Shown: positions 16,495 through 23,207 of the stretch, one piece after another
How the letters are laid out: each line of letters opens with the position of its first letter
Numbering within the stretch: position 1 is the stretch's first letter
Assembly: GCA_964471235.1 (NCBI GenBank)
Contig: CAYYGL010000049.1
Location: 1 to 27,989, forward strand
DNA: 27,989 nucleotides
Origin: CAYYGL01 sp964471235
GTDB taxonomy: Bacteria; Calditrichota; Calditrichia; RBG-13-44-9; J075
Direction: 5' to 3'
Translations under genes and position numbers: made by a program
The notes under the pieces: generated by a model
The model's database searches: none
Seen by the model: only the letters and a program-made list of their open reading frames with translations
What the model was told of the DNA's origin: nothing

Positions 16495-16706
16495 CCGGAA
16501 GTGAAAATGTATGCCAAGATCATTCTTAATCTCATCAGTATTGGAAGTTCCACTTTCAATTATGACATGCTTTACTGAGTTATCCTTGGCTAAAACATAG
16601 AGTATAGATTCTTCATAAGGTGACACACCGGGGCTGCTCGAAGATAGATTACATAAACCTATGACTATTAAAAATGTTTGGAAGTCCAACAAAAAATAAA
16701 AAAACT

Positions 16707-16735
16707 TTGAAATTTGATACTATATATAATATATT
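16707..16735 (+). promoter_or_regulatory. Promoter of the TAC operon
   Basis: TTGAAA (16707-16712), 17 bases, TATATT (16730-16735), ending 14 bases before the hicA ATG. The predicted leader is only about 8 bases and shows no Shine-Dalgarno sequence, so hicA translation may be weak or nearly leaderless. The same pair of hexamers is used at the two minus-strand TA loci at 21984 and 23208. Confidence 0.5.
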
Positions 16736-16749
16736 ATTAAGCAAAAAAT

Positions 16750-17019
16750 ATGGCAAAATTAGAGAAAATCCTAAAATCCTGGGAAAGAAAGCCGAAAGAA
16801 GTAAGAAGGGATGAAGTCGTTAATGTGCTCGAGAAACTGGGTTTTGAGTTGGATTTCAAACGGGGTTCTCATATAGTAGTACGGCATAAAAAACTAAAAG
16901 GACAACCCGATTTCGGCTTGAACGGTGAATTTACGATTCCGACAGTAAAGGGACGGTATGTAAAGGGATTTTACCTTAAAGATATATTAACAGCGATTGA
17001 AATAATAACTGAGGATTAG
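16750..17019 (+). CDS. hicA: HicA-family mRNA interferase toxin of a toxin-antitoxin-chaperone operon
   Basis: Small dsRBD-like toxin of 89 residues. The N-terminus carries a short extension, then VVNVLEKLGFELDFKRGSHI (24-42), with the catalytic-type histidine H41 in RGSH. The tail reads VKGFYLKDILTAIEII. The usual HicA order (helix, GF, GSH, strand, C-terminal helix) is intact. It is first in a three-gene run: three bases separate it from hicB, and the SecB-like gene follows 12 bases after hicB. AT content is higher than in the helicase upstream, suggesting separate acquisition. Confidence 0.85.
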   Translation: MAKLEKILKSWERKPKEVRRDEVVNVLEKLGFELDFKRGSHIVVRHKKLKGQPDFGLNGEFTIPTVKGRYVKGFYLKDILTAIEIITED

Positions 17020-17022
17020 ACA

Positions 17023-17550
17023 ATGAAAACCAAAACTTTACAATATTATCTTGATTTGAATTATCCAATAGAAATAAGAAAGATTCCGGAAGAAGAAGGA
17101 GGTGGCTATTCTGCATCTATTCCTTTTCTGGGAAAGTATGCCTTCGTGGGTGATGGAGAAACTATTGACGAGGCTTTAACAAGTTTAGAGAACATCAAGT
17201 CTTATCTATTTGAAAAATACTTACAAGAGGGGATTCCTATACCAGAACCACCCGAAGAAGAGGAAAAAGGGTATAGTGGCAAATTTGTATTGCGGGTTCC
17301 CAAAGAGTTACATCGGTTTTTAGCAATTGAAGCAAAAAAGAATGGTACTACTCTTAATCAATACTGTTTATACTTATTAACACGGAAAGCCTTTTTAAAA
17401 GGTATTCAAGATGATATTAAGGATGTAAAAGAGGAGATCACCCGGGTTTTTTCATGTATAAAAAACATTGATTATAAAATTGAACATGCAAGAAGTTTTG
17501 CGTATCCCAAAATGAAAATTTGGGATAAAGATTATGACAAAGCTGCTTAA
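17023..17550 (+). CDS. hicB: HicB-family antitoxin with RHH domain and C-terminal extension (possible chaperone-addiction segment)
   Basis: Antitoxin of 175 residues, longer than most HicB proteins. The N-terminal partial RNase H-like fold covers about 1-75 (GGGYSASIPFLG, GDGETIDEALTSLENIK). A ribbon-helix-helix DNA-binding domain covers about 86-120 (GKFVLRVPKELHRFLAIEA, NGTTLNQYCLYLL). Residues 121-175 form an extra tail: a helical stretch and then SFAYPKMKIWDKDYDKAA, rich in aromatic residues (F159, Y161, W167, Y171). In TAC systems the antitoxin carries such a C-terminal chaperone addiction (ChAD) segment bound by the SecB-like protein. That assignment here is inferred from position and composition. 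Confidence 0.82.
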   Translation: MKTKTLQYYLDLNYPIEIRKIPEEEGGGYSASIPFLGKYAFVGDGETIDEALTSLENIKSYLFEKYLQEGIPIPEPPEEEEKGYSGKFVLRVPKELHRFLAIEAKKNGTTLNQYCLYLLTRKAFLKGIQDDIKDVKEEITRVFSCIKNIDYKIEHARSFAYPKMKIWDKDYDKAA

Positions 17551-17562
17551 AAGGAATATACA

Positions 17563-17973
17563 ATGGAAAAAATATCACCTGAAGAATATAGAAAAATATT
17601 AGAGGGCCTCGAATTAATAGATATTGTCTTAAGCAGCATCAAAGCGGAAATTAAGCATGACATGCTCAGCGAAGGCATGAAAATATCGATTAAAGACAGT
17701 GCGGAATACGAATTAACTGAAAATGATGAATTTGTGGTTAAGGATAGATATGTTTTAACAGCCAAAAATACCAAAAATAAAACCGCTTTGAAAATTGAAG
17801 CAGTGTATGTTCTGGTATTCGAAACAAAGCTGAAGATTACAGATGATTTTTTTGAAATATATAAAGAAACCAGTTTACCGCTAAATGTATGGCCATTTTT
17901 CCGGGAATTGGTAAATTCCATCACTGGACGAATGAATATCCCGCCTCTTACCTTGCCACTTTTGAAACGTTAA
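17563..17973 (+). CDS. SecB-like chaperone of a TAC system
   Basis: Protein of 136 residues resembling SecB. The most diagnostic stretch is SLPLNVWPFFRELVNSITGR (104-123) followed by IPPLTLPLL (126-134), corresponding to the conserved WPYFRE and LP segments near the C-terminus of SecB. The middle has alternating strands (EFVVKDRYVLTAKN, KIEAVYVLVFETKLKI) expected for the SecB beta sheet. It sits 12 bases downstream of a HicB that has an extended C-terminus. Solitary SecB-like genes behind HigBA, HicAB or MqsRA pairs define TAC systems, in which the chaperone stabilises the antitoxin. A general secretion SecB is less likely from this context. AAGGA lies upstream of the ATG. Confidence 0.8.
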   Translation: MEKISPEEYRKILEGLELIDIVLSSIKAEIKHDMLSEGMKISIKDSAEYELTENDEFVVKDRYVLTAKNTKNKTALKIEAVYVLVFETKLKITDDFFEIYKETSLPLNVWPFFRELVNSITGRMNIPPLTLPLLKR

Positions 17974-17977
17974 AATA

Positions 17978-18009
17978 AATCCAGTATATTAAAATGATTC
18001 AACTGGATT
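17978..18009 (+). terminator. Inverted repeat after the SecB-like gene
   Basis: AATCCAGT (17978-17985) and ACTGGATT (18002-18009) are perfect 8-base complements 4 bases after the TAA. No T run follows, so it could be a weak or factor-dependent terminator or simply an inverted repeat closing the TAC operon. Confidence 0.35.
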
Positions 18010-18020
18010 CCTCAAGTTAG

Positions 18021-18287
18021 GTTGGTAACATAAAAATTCTTAAAAAATATAAAATTGTCTCCCTGTTCTCCCGCACCTGCCCGGCACATCTCATCCTGAA
18101 AGCTTATGATTGGGCTTGTGAGCCATGGGATAAGGGTACCTGTATTATCTCCGGATTTCATTCTCAGATTGAGAAAGTAGAAAAACTGATACTAAAATAT
18201 TTACAAAAGAGCAAACCAATTGTGACATTTGCATAAACAGAAAACCGGCATTTGATTAAGGAAGGAATCTCAATTTTCCCCAAATAA
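18021..18287 (+). pseudogene. Remnant of a DprA/Smf-like Rossmann-fold protein
   Basis: A frame free of stops from 18021 to 18233 reads KIVSLFSRTCPAHLILKAYD, then CIISGFHSQIEKVEKLI and KYLQKSKPIVTFA, followed by TAA. The pattern (CS/CP, lilkaYDwA, GFHS-x-x-EK, PIV) matches the core of DprA-like single-domain proteins related to the DNA-processing Rossmann fold. The same frame continues past the TAA as TENRHLIKEGISIFPK to 18287, so the first stop looks secondary. No start codon with a ribosome-binding site and no N-terminal part are present. It is a both-ends-degraded relic located between two hic loci. Confidence 0.6.
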
Positions 18288-18361
18288 GGAGATTAAATTT
18301 TTTGCACTTGTCTTAGTTCAGGCTTATGTTTAATAATATTCACATGATGAAGGGGTAAAAA

Positions 18362-18568
18362 ATGAGACAGGTTATTATCTATCCCGGAGAAGACGGCTAT
18401 TGGGTGGCTGAATGTCCCAGTCTGCCCGGTTGCATCAGTCAGGGCAAAACGAAAGAAGAAGCCATTCGCAATATTAAAGAAGCTATTGAAGGTTATATAG
18501 ATGCCCTGGAAGCTGATGGCTTGCCTGTGCCGGAAGATACGTTTGAAACTCAGGTTGTCGTAGTATGA
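18362..18568 (+). CDS. hicB: HicB-family antitoxin (second hic locus)
   Basis: Short HicB of 68 residues with the standard partial RNase H-like fold: VIIYPGEDGYWVAECPSLPG, then CISQGKTKEEAIRNIKEAIE, and LEADGLPVPED. It has no DNA-binding domain of its own. The ATG follows GATGAAGGGGTAAAAA. Its TGA overlaps the ATG of the following hicA remnant (ATGA), the usual arrangement. A possible promoter TTGCAC, 17 bases, TATGTT lies between the DprA-like remnant and this gene. As its toxin is frameshifted, it may persist as an orphan antitoxin. Confidence 0.9.
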   Translation: MRQVIIYPGEDGYWVAECPSLPGCISQGKTKEEAIRNIKEAIEGYIDALEADGLPVPEDTFETQVVVV

Positions 18569-18787
18569 GTGGGTTGCCTCGAATCACCGGTAGGAAATGT
18601 ATTAAAGTTTTAACGAAGGTCGGTTTTACAAAAATTCGGCACCATGGAAGCCATATCATTTTGAGGCGAAAAGATCCGTTTACTACCACTTGTAGTGCCG
18701 GATCATAAAGAATTAGACCGCGGCACATTAAGGGCAATTATTCGTCCGGCAGGATTAAGTGTTAATGAGTTTACTTCTTTGCTTTGA
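18565..18787 (+). pseudogene. hicA: HicA toxin, frameshifted
   Basis: Starts at the ATG overlapping the hicB stop and reads SGLPRITGRKCIKVLTKVGF and IRHHGSHIILRRKDPFTTT, including the catalytic-type histidine in HGSH. The frame then ends early at the TAA 18706-18708 (47 codons). The missing part is present in the next frame: VVVPDHKELDRGTLRAIIRP and AGLSVNEFTSLL, ending at the TGA 18785-18787. One surplus base around 18689-18692 (ACTTGTAG) accounts for this. Restored length, about 73 residues, is normal for HicA. It is either a real inactivation or a sequence error. Confidence 0.8.
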
Positions 18788-19049
18788 GGTGAAAAGGGAC
18801 TCATGTTTAATTTCGGTGAAAAGAACAGCTTACGTTGAAATTTCAACAAGTTATTACGTTTATACCAATATATAAAAAAGCATTTTTAAATTGGGTAATA
18901 AGAGTTGATAAACCCCCACCCTATTTTTCCACACAAACGGGGAATAATATGAGAGTAGGGACATTTTCTCCGTCAAAATGTACCCGGCACCACCCGATTG
19001 GGGCACTATCAAAAATTGCTTATATAAAGAAAGGAAACGACACAACACC

Positions 19050-19514
19050 ATGCCAACGACCTACCCAAAAAACCTCTATTCCCCGGAAGTCTACCGGGAA
19101 TGTTTGGAACGCATCGAAAAATTAACCCCGGATTCACAGCCCCAATGGGGAAAGATGAACGTCGCCCAGATGCTGGCGCATTGTGCGGAGATTATCGAAG
19201 TTGCCAACGGTAAACCGTTGACCAATACTCCCTGGTATGTAAAGTTTTTTAAAGGAGCCATTCGCAGGATGGTGCTGAGCGACAGGCCCTATCCGAAGAG
19301 TACTAAAACCCATCCCCAGTATTTACAAACCACTGACCACGATTTTACAACCGAGAAGGCGCGATTGTTAAAAGCCCTGGCTGAGTATGTCGCCAAAGAC
19401 CGGGAAACTGCCGAACAAATCATCCATCCGCTATTGGGAAAGATGAGTTATGAGGAAAAAGGATGGGCAATGTATAAACACCTGAATCACCATTTGGAGC
19501 AGTTTGGGGTTTAA
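19050..19514 (+). CDS. DUF1569 / DinB-like family protein
   Basis: Protein of 154 residues with the DUF1569 signature LTPDSQPQWGKMNVAQMLAH near its N-terminus. Helices follow, with HPLLGKMSYEEKGWAMYKHL and a final HLEQFGV. The three histidines (AHC, DHD and NHH) would suit the metal-binding four-helix DinB-like fold, but no activity is known. The frame extends upstream to 18978; I choose the ATG at 19050 because AGAAAGGAA lies before it and the homologous part starts there. It is unrelated to the surrounding TA genes in content and codon composition. Confidence 0.8.
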   Translation: MPTTYPKNLYSPEVYRECLERIEKLTPDSQPQWGKMNVAQMLAHCAEIIEVANGKPLTNTPWYVKFFKGAIRRMVLSDRPYPKSTKTHPQYLQTTDHDFTTEKARLLKALAEYVAKDRETAEQIIHPLLGKMSYEEKGWAMYKHLNHHLEQFGV

Positions 19515-19727
19515 GACAGTCACCGAACTCACATGGCGCTTTACCGGATGCCTTAAATCGAAAACAGTGATGGGAATATTCGTTTCAAATTTGTGACCTT
19601 TTTTCATGCATGGGAAAGAGGATTGCTCTCTCAATAGTTTGTGCTAATCAACCAGGAGAACTGCGTGGGAATTGCCACCCCATTAGCACTTTCCCGGTAT
19701 TTTTTTTAACCCAAAAACAATTAACGA

Positions 19728-21230
19728 ATGCCTCAACATTCAATTTACTGGACGGCTTTTCTGATATATAGCGCGCTGGTCATCGGTATCGGCTACTATA
19801 TCTGGTGGAAAGAGCGGAAGCTGCCGGCGGATCAATCCACCGAACATTTCTGGGCGGCAGGGAAAAATCTCTCCGGCTGGTCGGTCGGGTTGTCCATCTC
19901 TGCCAGCATGATGTCCATCAGTTGGTCCTGCGTATACGGGGTGCAGTTGTTTTACTGGTACGGCATCGGCGCTGCCTGGTTGCTGATCATCCCCTGGCTG
20001 TTGACCATGCTGGGATTTTACCTGCTGGCACCCCTGTTTCGCCGATTGCAGGCATTTTCCCAGCCGGAATTACTGGGTAAACGCTTTGGCGTTCGTTCCC
20101 GCCAGTTGTTAGCCCCGGCTCTGATTTTCGTCTTCATCGTCTGGGCGGGCGCCGAAATTTACGCTGCCGGTATCACCATCGCTCCTTTCTTGGGTATTCC
20201 CGTGCCCGCCACCCTGTTTGTCATCGCCCTGGTGGTGGCGCTCTACAGTTTCACCGGCGGCTTCGAAGCGGTGGTCTCCACCGATAAGATTCAGTTTGTT
20301 CTGGTGGCCCTTTTTGTAGCGGTCATGGCGGTAGTCGGGATAAACGCTGCCAGTCAGCAGGTGGATGTCAGCCATTTTTTTGCCGCCACCCACCGGGCGC
20401 CCAAAAGCATGGCGGGAACCCCCTGGTTTCTCTCCCCCGGGGTTGCCCTCATTGCCCTGACCTTTTTCGCCTACCTGCCCGGCTGGCTGGTGGAAACCGA
20501 TGTCTGGATTCGCCTGCAAGCTGCCCGCTCCGACACCGAAGCCCGTCATGGAATACTGGTGGCAGGCGCCAACTCTTTCATTTTTGTGGGTGTACTGCCC
20601 CTGCTGATCGGTCTGTCCGCCCTGGTTCTCTACCCCCCGGTAAACGGGCAGGCGCCGGAAATGCTGCAGGACGGTGCGCTCATCTTCAGCCGCCTGATGC
20701 AAGACTTTACCCCGATCTGGCTGAACGTGATGCTGGGTATCGGTTTGGTAGCGGCTGCTATGTCCACTGTGGATACCTGCGGCAATGTGGTGGCGCTTTC
20801 TCTTTCGTATGACCTCCTGGAACCGTGGCTGCAAAACCGCTGGTCCGGTGAACAGCTCAACACGCTTGCCCGCTGGGTTTCTGTGCTGGCAATTTTCCTG
20901 GCGTTTGTCTATGCTCTATTCACCGATTCCCTGTGGGATATTTTTTACCTTTCCTCGGGCATCTTAACCACTACCATCTTTTTGCCGGTGATCGCGGTGT
21001 TCCTGCCTTCTGCTACCCGGCTACAGGCCGTTCTCTCGGCAATCTTCGGCTTCAGCGGCACGCTGGTGTTTTATTTCCTGGAATCCCGCGGGGCGCTAAC
21101 TGCCCTGGAACCCGCCTGGTTCGCCGAAACACAGGTGGGATACATTCTCTTCGGGTTTATGTGTAGTGTGGTTGGGTTCTTTATCGGGAAAGTGGTTAAG
21201 GATGATAAGGGGGGGATGGATAGTCTTTGA
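19728..21230 (+). CDS. Sodium:solute symporter (SSS family) permease
   Basis: Integral membrane secondary transporter of 500 residues with about 13 hydrophobic helices. The first helix is AFLIYSALVIGIGYYIWW. It is followed by the family-like segment TEHFWAAGKNLSGWSVGLSI and SASMMSISW, which lies near the sodium site, then FSQPELLGKRFG, YSFTGGFEAVVSTDKIQFVL (the conserved TGG-A-V-TD-Q motif) and GLVAAAMSTVDTCGNVVALS. Substrate cannot be assigned from sequence. The ATG at 19728 lacks a clear Shine-Dalgarno site. It is GC-rich compared with the TA genes on both sides and is probably monocistronic. Confidence 0.92.
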   Translation: MPQHSIYWTAFLIYSALVIGIGYYIWWKERKLPADQSTEHFWAAGKNLSGWSVGLSISASMMSISWSCVYGVQLFYWYGIGAAWLLIIPWLLTMLGFYLLAPLFRRLQAFSQPELLGKRFGVRSRQLLAPALIFVFIVWAGAEIYAAGITIAPFLGIPVPATLFVIALVVALYSFTGGFEAVVSTDKIQFVLVALFVAVMAVVGINAASQQVDVSHFFAATHRAPKSMAGTPWFLSPGVALIALTFFAYLPGWLVETDVWIRLQAARSDTEARHGILVAGANSFIFVGVLPLLIGLSALVLYPPVNGQAPEMLQDGALIFSRLMQDFTPIWLNVMLGIGLVAAAMSTVDTCGNVVALSLSYDLLEPWLQNRWSGEQLNTLARWVSVLAIFLAFVYALFTDSLWDIFYLSSGILTTTIFLPVIAVFLPSATRLQAVLSAIFGFSGTLVFYFLESRGALTALEPAWFAETQVGYILFGFMCSVVGFFIGKVVKDDKGGMDSL

Positions 21231-21346
21231 AGATATTGGATAGTTAAGCCTATCTGCTGCTATGGAACGAAAAAGCAAAATATGGGTCAAGGGGAGCGTT
21301 TTGTTTGCAACACAATTTATTTTATTCGTACACTATGTTTTTTTAT

Positions 21347-21694
21347 CTAGTTTAACAAGTTTTCAAAATTAAATTTTCGCTCCTTAAACATCTCTACAAA
21401 GTATAGATATGCCGCTTCATTATCACATTCTATATAATACCCATTCATTCGTAAAAAAATATCCGTTGCAAAAAAGGCAATTCGCTTGTTCCCATCAAGA
21501 AAAGGATGGTTATTACCAAGGCTTTCCATTAAAGCAGCAGCTTGTTCAAAAATGTTTTGATAATATCCTGATTGAGGTCGCGATACTGCTGATTCAAGAG
21601 CGTTCTTATTGCTTATGCCATGAATACCACCAAACTCGTTAATAAGATACTCATGAATAGCTATAACTTCAGATACTGATAAATATTTGTTCAA
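21347..21694 (-). CDS. doc: Doc/Fic-family toxin (death on curing)
   Basis: Doc-type kinase toxin of 115 residues; studied Doc proteins phosphorylate elongation factor Tu. The Fic-derived motif is HPFLDGNKR (63-71), preceded by the typical RPQSGYYQNIFEQAAALMES. The N-terminus reads YLSVSEVIAIHEYLINEFGG. Translation starts at a TTG (21694-21692) that overlaps the TGA of the upstream antitoxin gene, so it depends on coupling. The antitoxin is of the RelB/DinJ type rather than Phd. Confidence 0.9.
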   Translation of the reverse strand: MNKYLSVSEVIAIHEYLINEFGGIHGISNKNALESAVSRPQSGYYQNIFEQAAALMESLGNNHPFLDGNKRIAFFATDIFLRMNGYYIECDNEAAYLYFVEMFKERKFNFENLLN

Positions 21695-21960
21695 CGTGCA
21701 AGCAGCTCCCCAAGTCGATGATTCTTTTTCACACTTTCTTTTAAATGGGATATTATCTCAGGGGAAAGGGAATTCGTAGATTTTTTATCTTTTGCATCGG
21801 GTATTCTCAATTCAAAAGGGAAACCATTATATTCCTCAATCAGGCTATAAAAAATATTTATTGCTTCTGAATGAGTAATCCCAAGACGTTTAAGAATTTT
21901 TTCTACGTTATTTTTTTTCTTGGGATCAATCATTGCCCGTACGGTTGCTGTTTTTTTCAT
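21691..21960 (-). CDS. RelB/DinJ-family antitoxin paired with Doc
   Basis: Antitoxin of 89 residues. The N-terminal ribbon-helix-helix part reads KTATVRAMIDPKKKNNVEKI and LGITHSEAINIFYSLIEEYN, followed by GFPFELRIP, which is the DinJ/RelB pattern. The tail SLSPEIISHLKESVKKNHRL would wrap the toxin. It is first in the operon, with its stop overlapping the doc start. The predicted promoter and operator lie at 21984-22013. Confidence 0.9.
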   Translation of the reverse strand: MKKTATVRAMIDPKKKNNVEKILKRLGITHSEAINIFYSLIEEYNGFPFELRIPDAKDKKSTNSLSPEIISHLKESVKKNHRLGELLAR

Positions 21961-21983
21961 GCTATCACCAATTTTTTTATTTT

Positions 21984-22013
21984 AATATAGTCACAATGCG
22001 ACCATCTTTTCAA
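21984..22013 (-). promoter_or_regulatory. Promoter and operator of the relB-doc operon
   Basis: Minus strand: -35 TTGAAA (22013-22008), 18 bases, -10 TATATT (21989-21984). The spacer holds ATGGTCGCATTGTGACTAT, an imperfect palindrome (GTCGC-ATT-GTGAC). This places a repressor site between the promoter boxes, as expected for autoregulation by the RHH antitoxin. The sequence is nearly the same as at 23208-23236. Confidence 0.65.
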
Positions 22014-22525
22014 GAGGTAATTTGGTAGAAGGTGGAAAAGACAAAATCACCATAGACTTAATTGAGGAATGTACAAGATTCACTTAATACCGACTGTACA
22101 GCACAATAAAAGTGGCTTCTACGGAGGTGGAAAACCAAATAAATTTGCCGAGACTGGTTTTGGTTGTCTAATTATTTTCAACTTCACAGAAGGAATTCTT
22201 CTAAAAAAATGATCCCAACAAATGCGCAACTCCTGAAACTGCAAGTCATCATACATTAAACGCCAGTGTTTGTTTGTAAAATCAAATTTGCGGTTTTTGT
22301 GAATACCGTCATGAGAGATTCTTTCTGTTTGACCTGGAATTTTGCTCGTTCCCAAGGGGACTTTGGGAACGAGTAGGTAAACCGTTTCAGCGGTTTTGAG
22401 TGGAAGACATTGCTTTCCATCGCCCATGCCAAACGCCGGGAAGCGAGCAACAGAAAATTTTGAACTCGAAAGAAAATGACCGAACCGTGGGTTCTCGTTT
22501 ATTCATTTGTTTTTTTGGTATGACC
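22014..22525. other. Spacer with REP-like palindromes between two TA loci
   Basis: No supported gene. Open frames here on the minus strand (22119-22427 and 22256-22450) read through palindromes and have no ribosome-binding sites. The region contains a perfect hairpin at 22347-22375 and an AAACCG/CGGTTT hairpin near 22380-22398. A segment around 22225-22330 resembles 23385-23470. Confidence 0.5.
22347..22375. repeat. Perfect palindrome CTCGTTCCCAA / TTGGGAACGAG
   Basis: Eleven-base arms, 22347-22357 and 22365-22375, around a 7-base loop. A second, shorter palindrome AAACCG-TTTCAG-CGGTTT follows a few bases on. The word GTTCCCAA/TTGGGAAC is a common core of REP-like intergenic hairpins in several phyla. 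Confidence 0.7.
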
Positions 22526-22943
22526 TCATTTAAATGGGTTTATGATTCTCAATTTCCCCTCAACATCCAAACCATCCTGCATATCCTCCGAAAAAAGAAT
22601 TTCACAATACGTGCTTAATGCGGTAGATATTATGATACTATCCCAAAATGATAAACTGTATTTTTCCCTTAATTGAGAGGCAGTGATCAAGACACTCTTG
22701 TCTATTTCGATTATCGTATATCGGTTGTAAAATGATAAAATGAGTGATTGAATTTCACCTTCCGTGATCTCGGTTTTTCTTAAAAGATTCACACAAATCT
22801 CATTAATCACTTGAGTACTAATAAGTACATTATTTTCTTGTATTATCCTTTTTCCTATTTGCCGTTTGTGGTGATCTTCCTTATTCGGAGTTTCAATAAA
22901 TGCATATAACCAAACGTTCGTATCAACAAAACAAGTCAGTCAT
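22526..22943 (-). pseudogene. vapC: PIN-domain toxin (VapC-like), frameshifted near the start
   Basis: A PIN-domain ribonuclease of about 138 residues if repaired. From the ATG at 22943 the frame gives only MTDLFC then stop. Removing one T from the TTTT run (about 22929-22932 region) gives MTDLFVDTNVWLYAF, the classic PIN N-terminus. The rest is intact: NEICVN, SFWDSIIISTALS and LFSEDMQDGLDVEGKLRIIN, carrying the expected acidic residues (D of DTNV, E of NEIC, D of WDS, D of SEDM). The ATG lies 10 bases after the stop of the AbrB-type antitoxin. Translation from an internal start could yield a fragment without the first aspartate. Confidence 0.8.
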
Positions 22944-22953
22944 CAGGTTAGTT

Positions 22954-23169
22954 TTAGCTCCGCTCATAGATATCATCTCTGGAAAGAGGTTTGAATTTCC
23001 TGACTTTTATAGGATTGTTGAAAAGTTTCTCAATAAAATCTACATTTGCTCCTGTAGCTTCTTCACTAATAATAATGACCTTTACATTATCTTTAATTTT
23101 ATTCCGGTGCTTTTTGGGGATTTCAATTAAACCGTTCTTTATTTTTGTCCGAAATTCAATTATGTGCAT
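22954..23169 (-). CDS. vapB: AbrB-like antitoxin of a VapBC-type pair
   Basis: Protein of 71 residues with the swapped-hairpin AbrB/SpoVT pattern: IIEFRTKIKNGLIEIPKKHR followed by VKVIIISEE. The C-terminal half (VDFIEKLFNNPIKVRKFKPL, SRDDIYERS) is the toxin-binding tail, matching antitoxins found next to PIN toxins. The ATG has a good AAGGAG upstream. It is first in its operon, 10 bases before the PIN gene, and its promoter shares an operator with the relB-doc operon. Confidence 0.8.
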   Translation of the reverse strand: MHIIEFRTKIKNGLIEIPKKHRNKIKDNVKVIIISEEATGANVDFIEKLFNNPIKVRKFKPLSRDDIYERS

Positions 23170-23207
23170 GATTTTAACTCCTTTAAAAAAACTGTATTTT
23201 TAATCTA

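Noticed and set aside
16477..16692. 71-codon minus-strand frame beginning with TTG, with a hydrophobic N-terminus
   Set aside because: There is no Shine-Dalgarno site, it overlaps the end of the DUF559 gene, it has no proper lipobox and I recognise no family. It could be a remnant, but the support is too weak.
17563..17973. Housekeeping SecB for general protein export
   Set aside because: The gene lies in a compact operon behind hicA and hicB, which fits a TAC chaperone better; the general role cannot be formally excluded.
22119..22450. Two overlapping minus-strand open frames
   Set aside because: They translate through the palindromes at 22347-22398 and have no start signals, so they are chance frames of a repeat-rich spacer.
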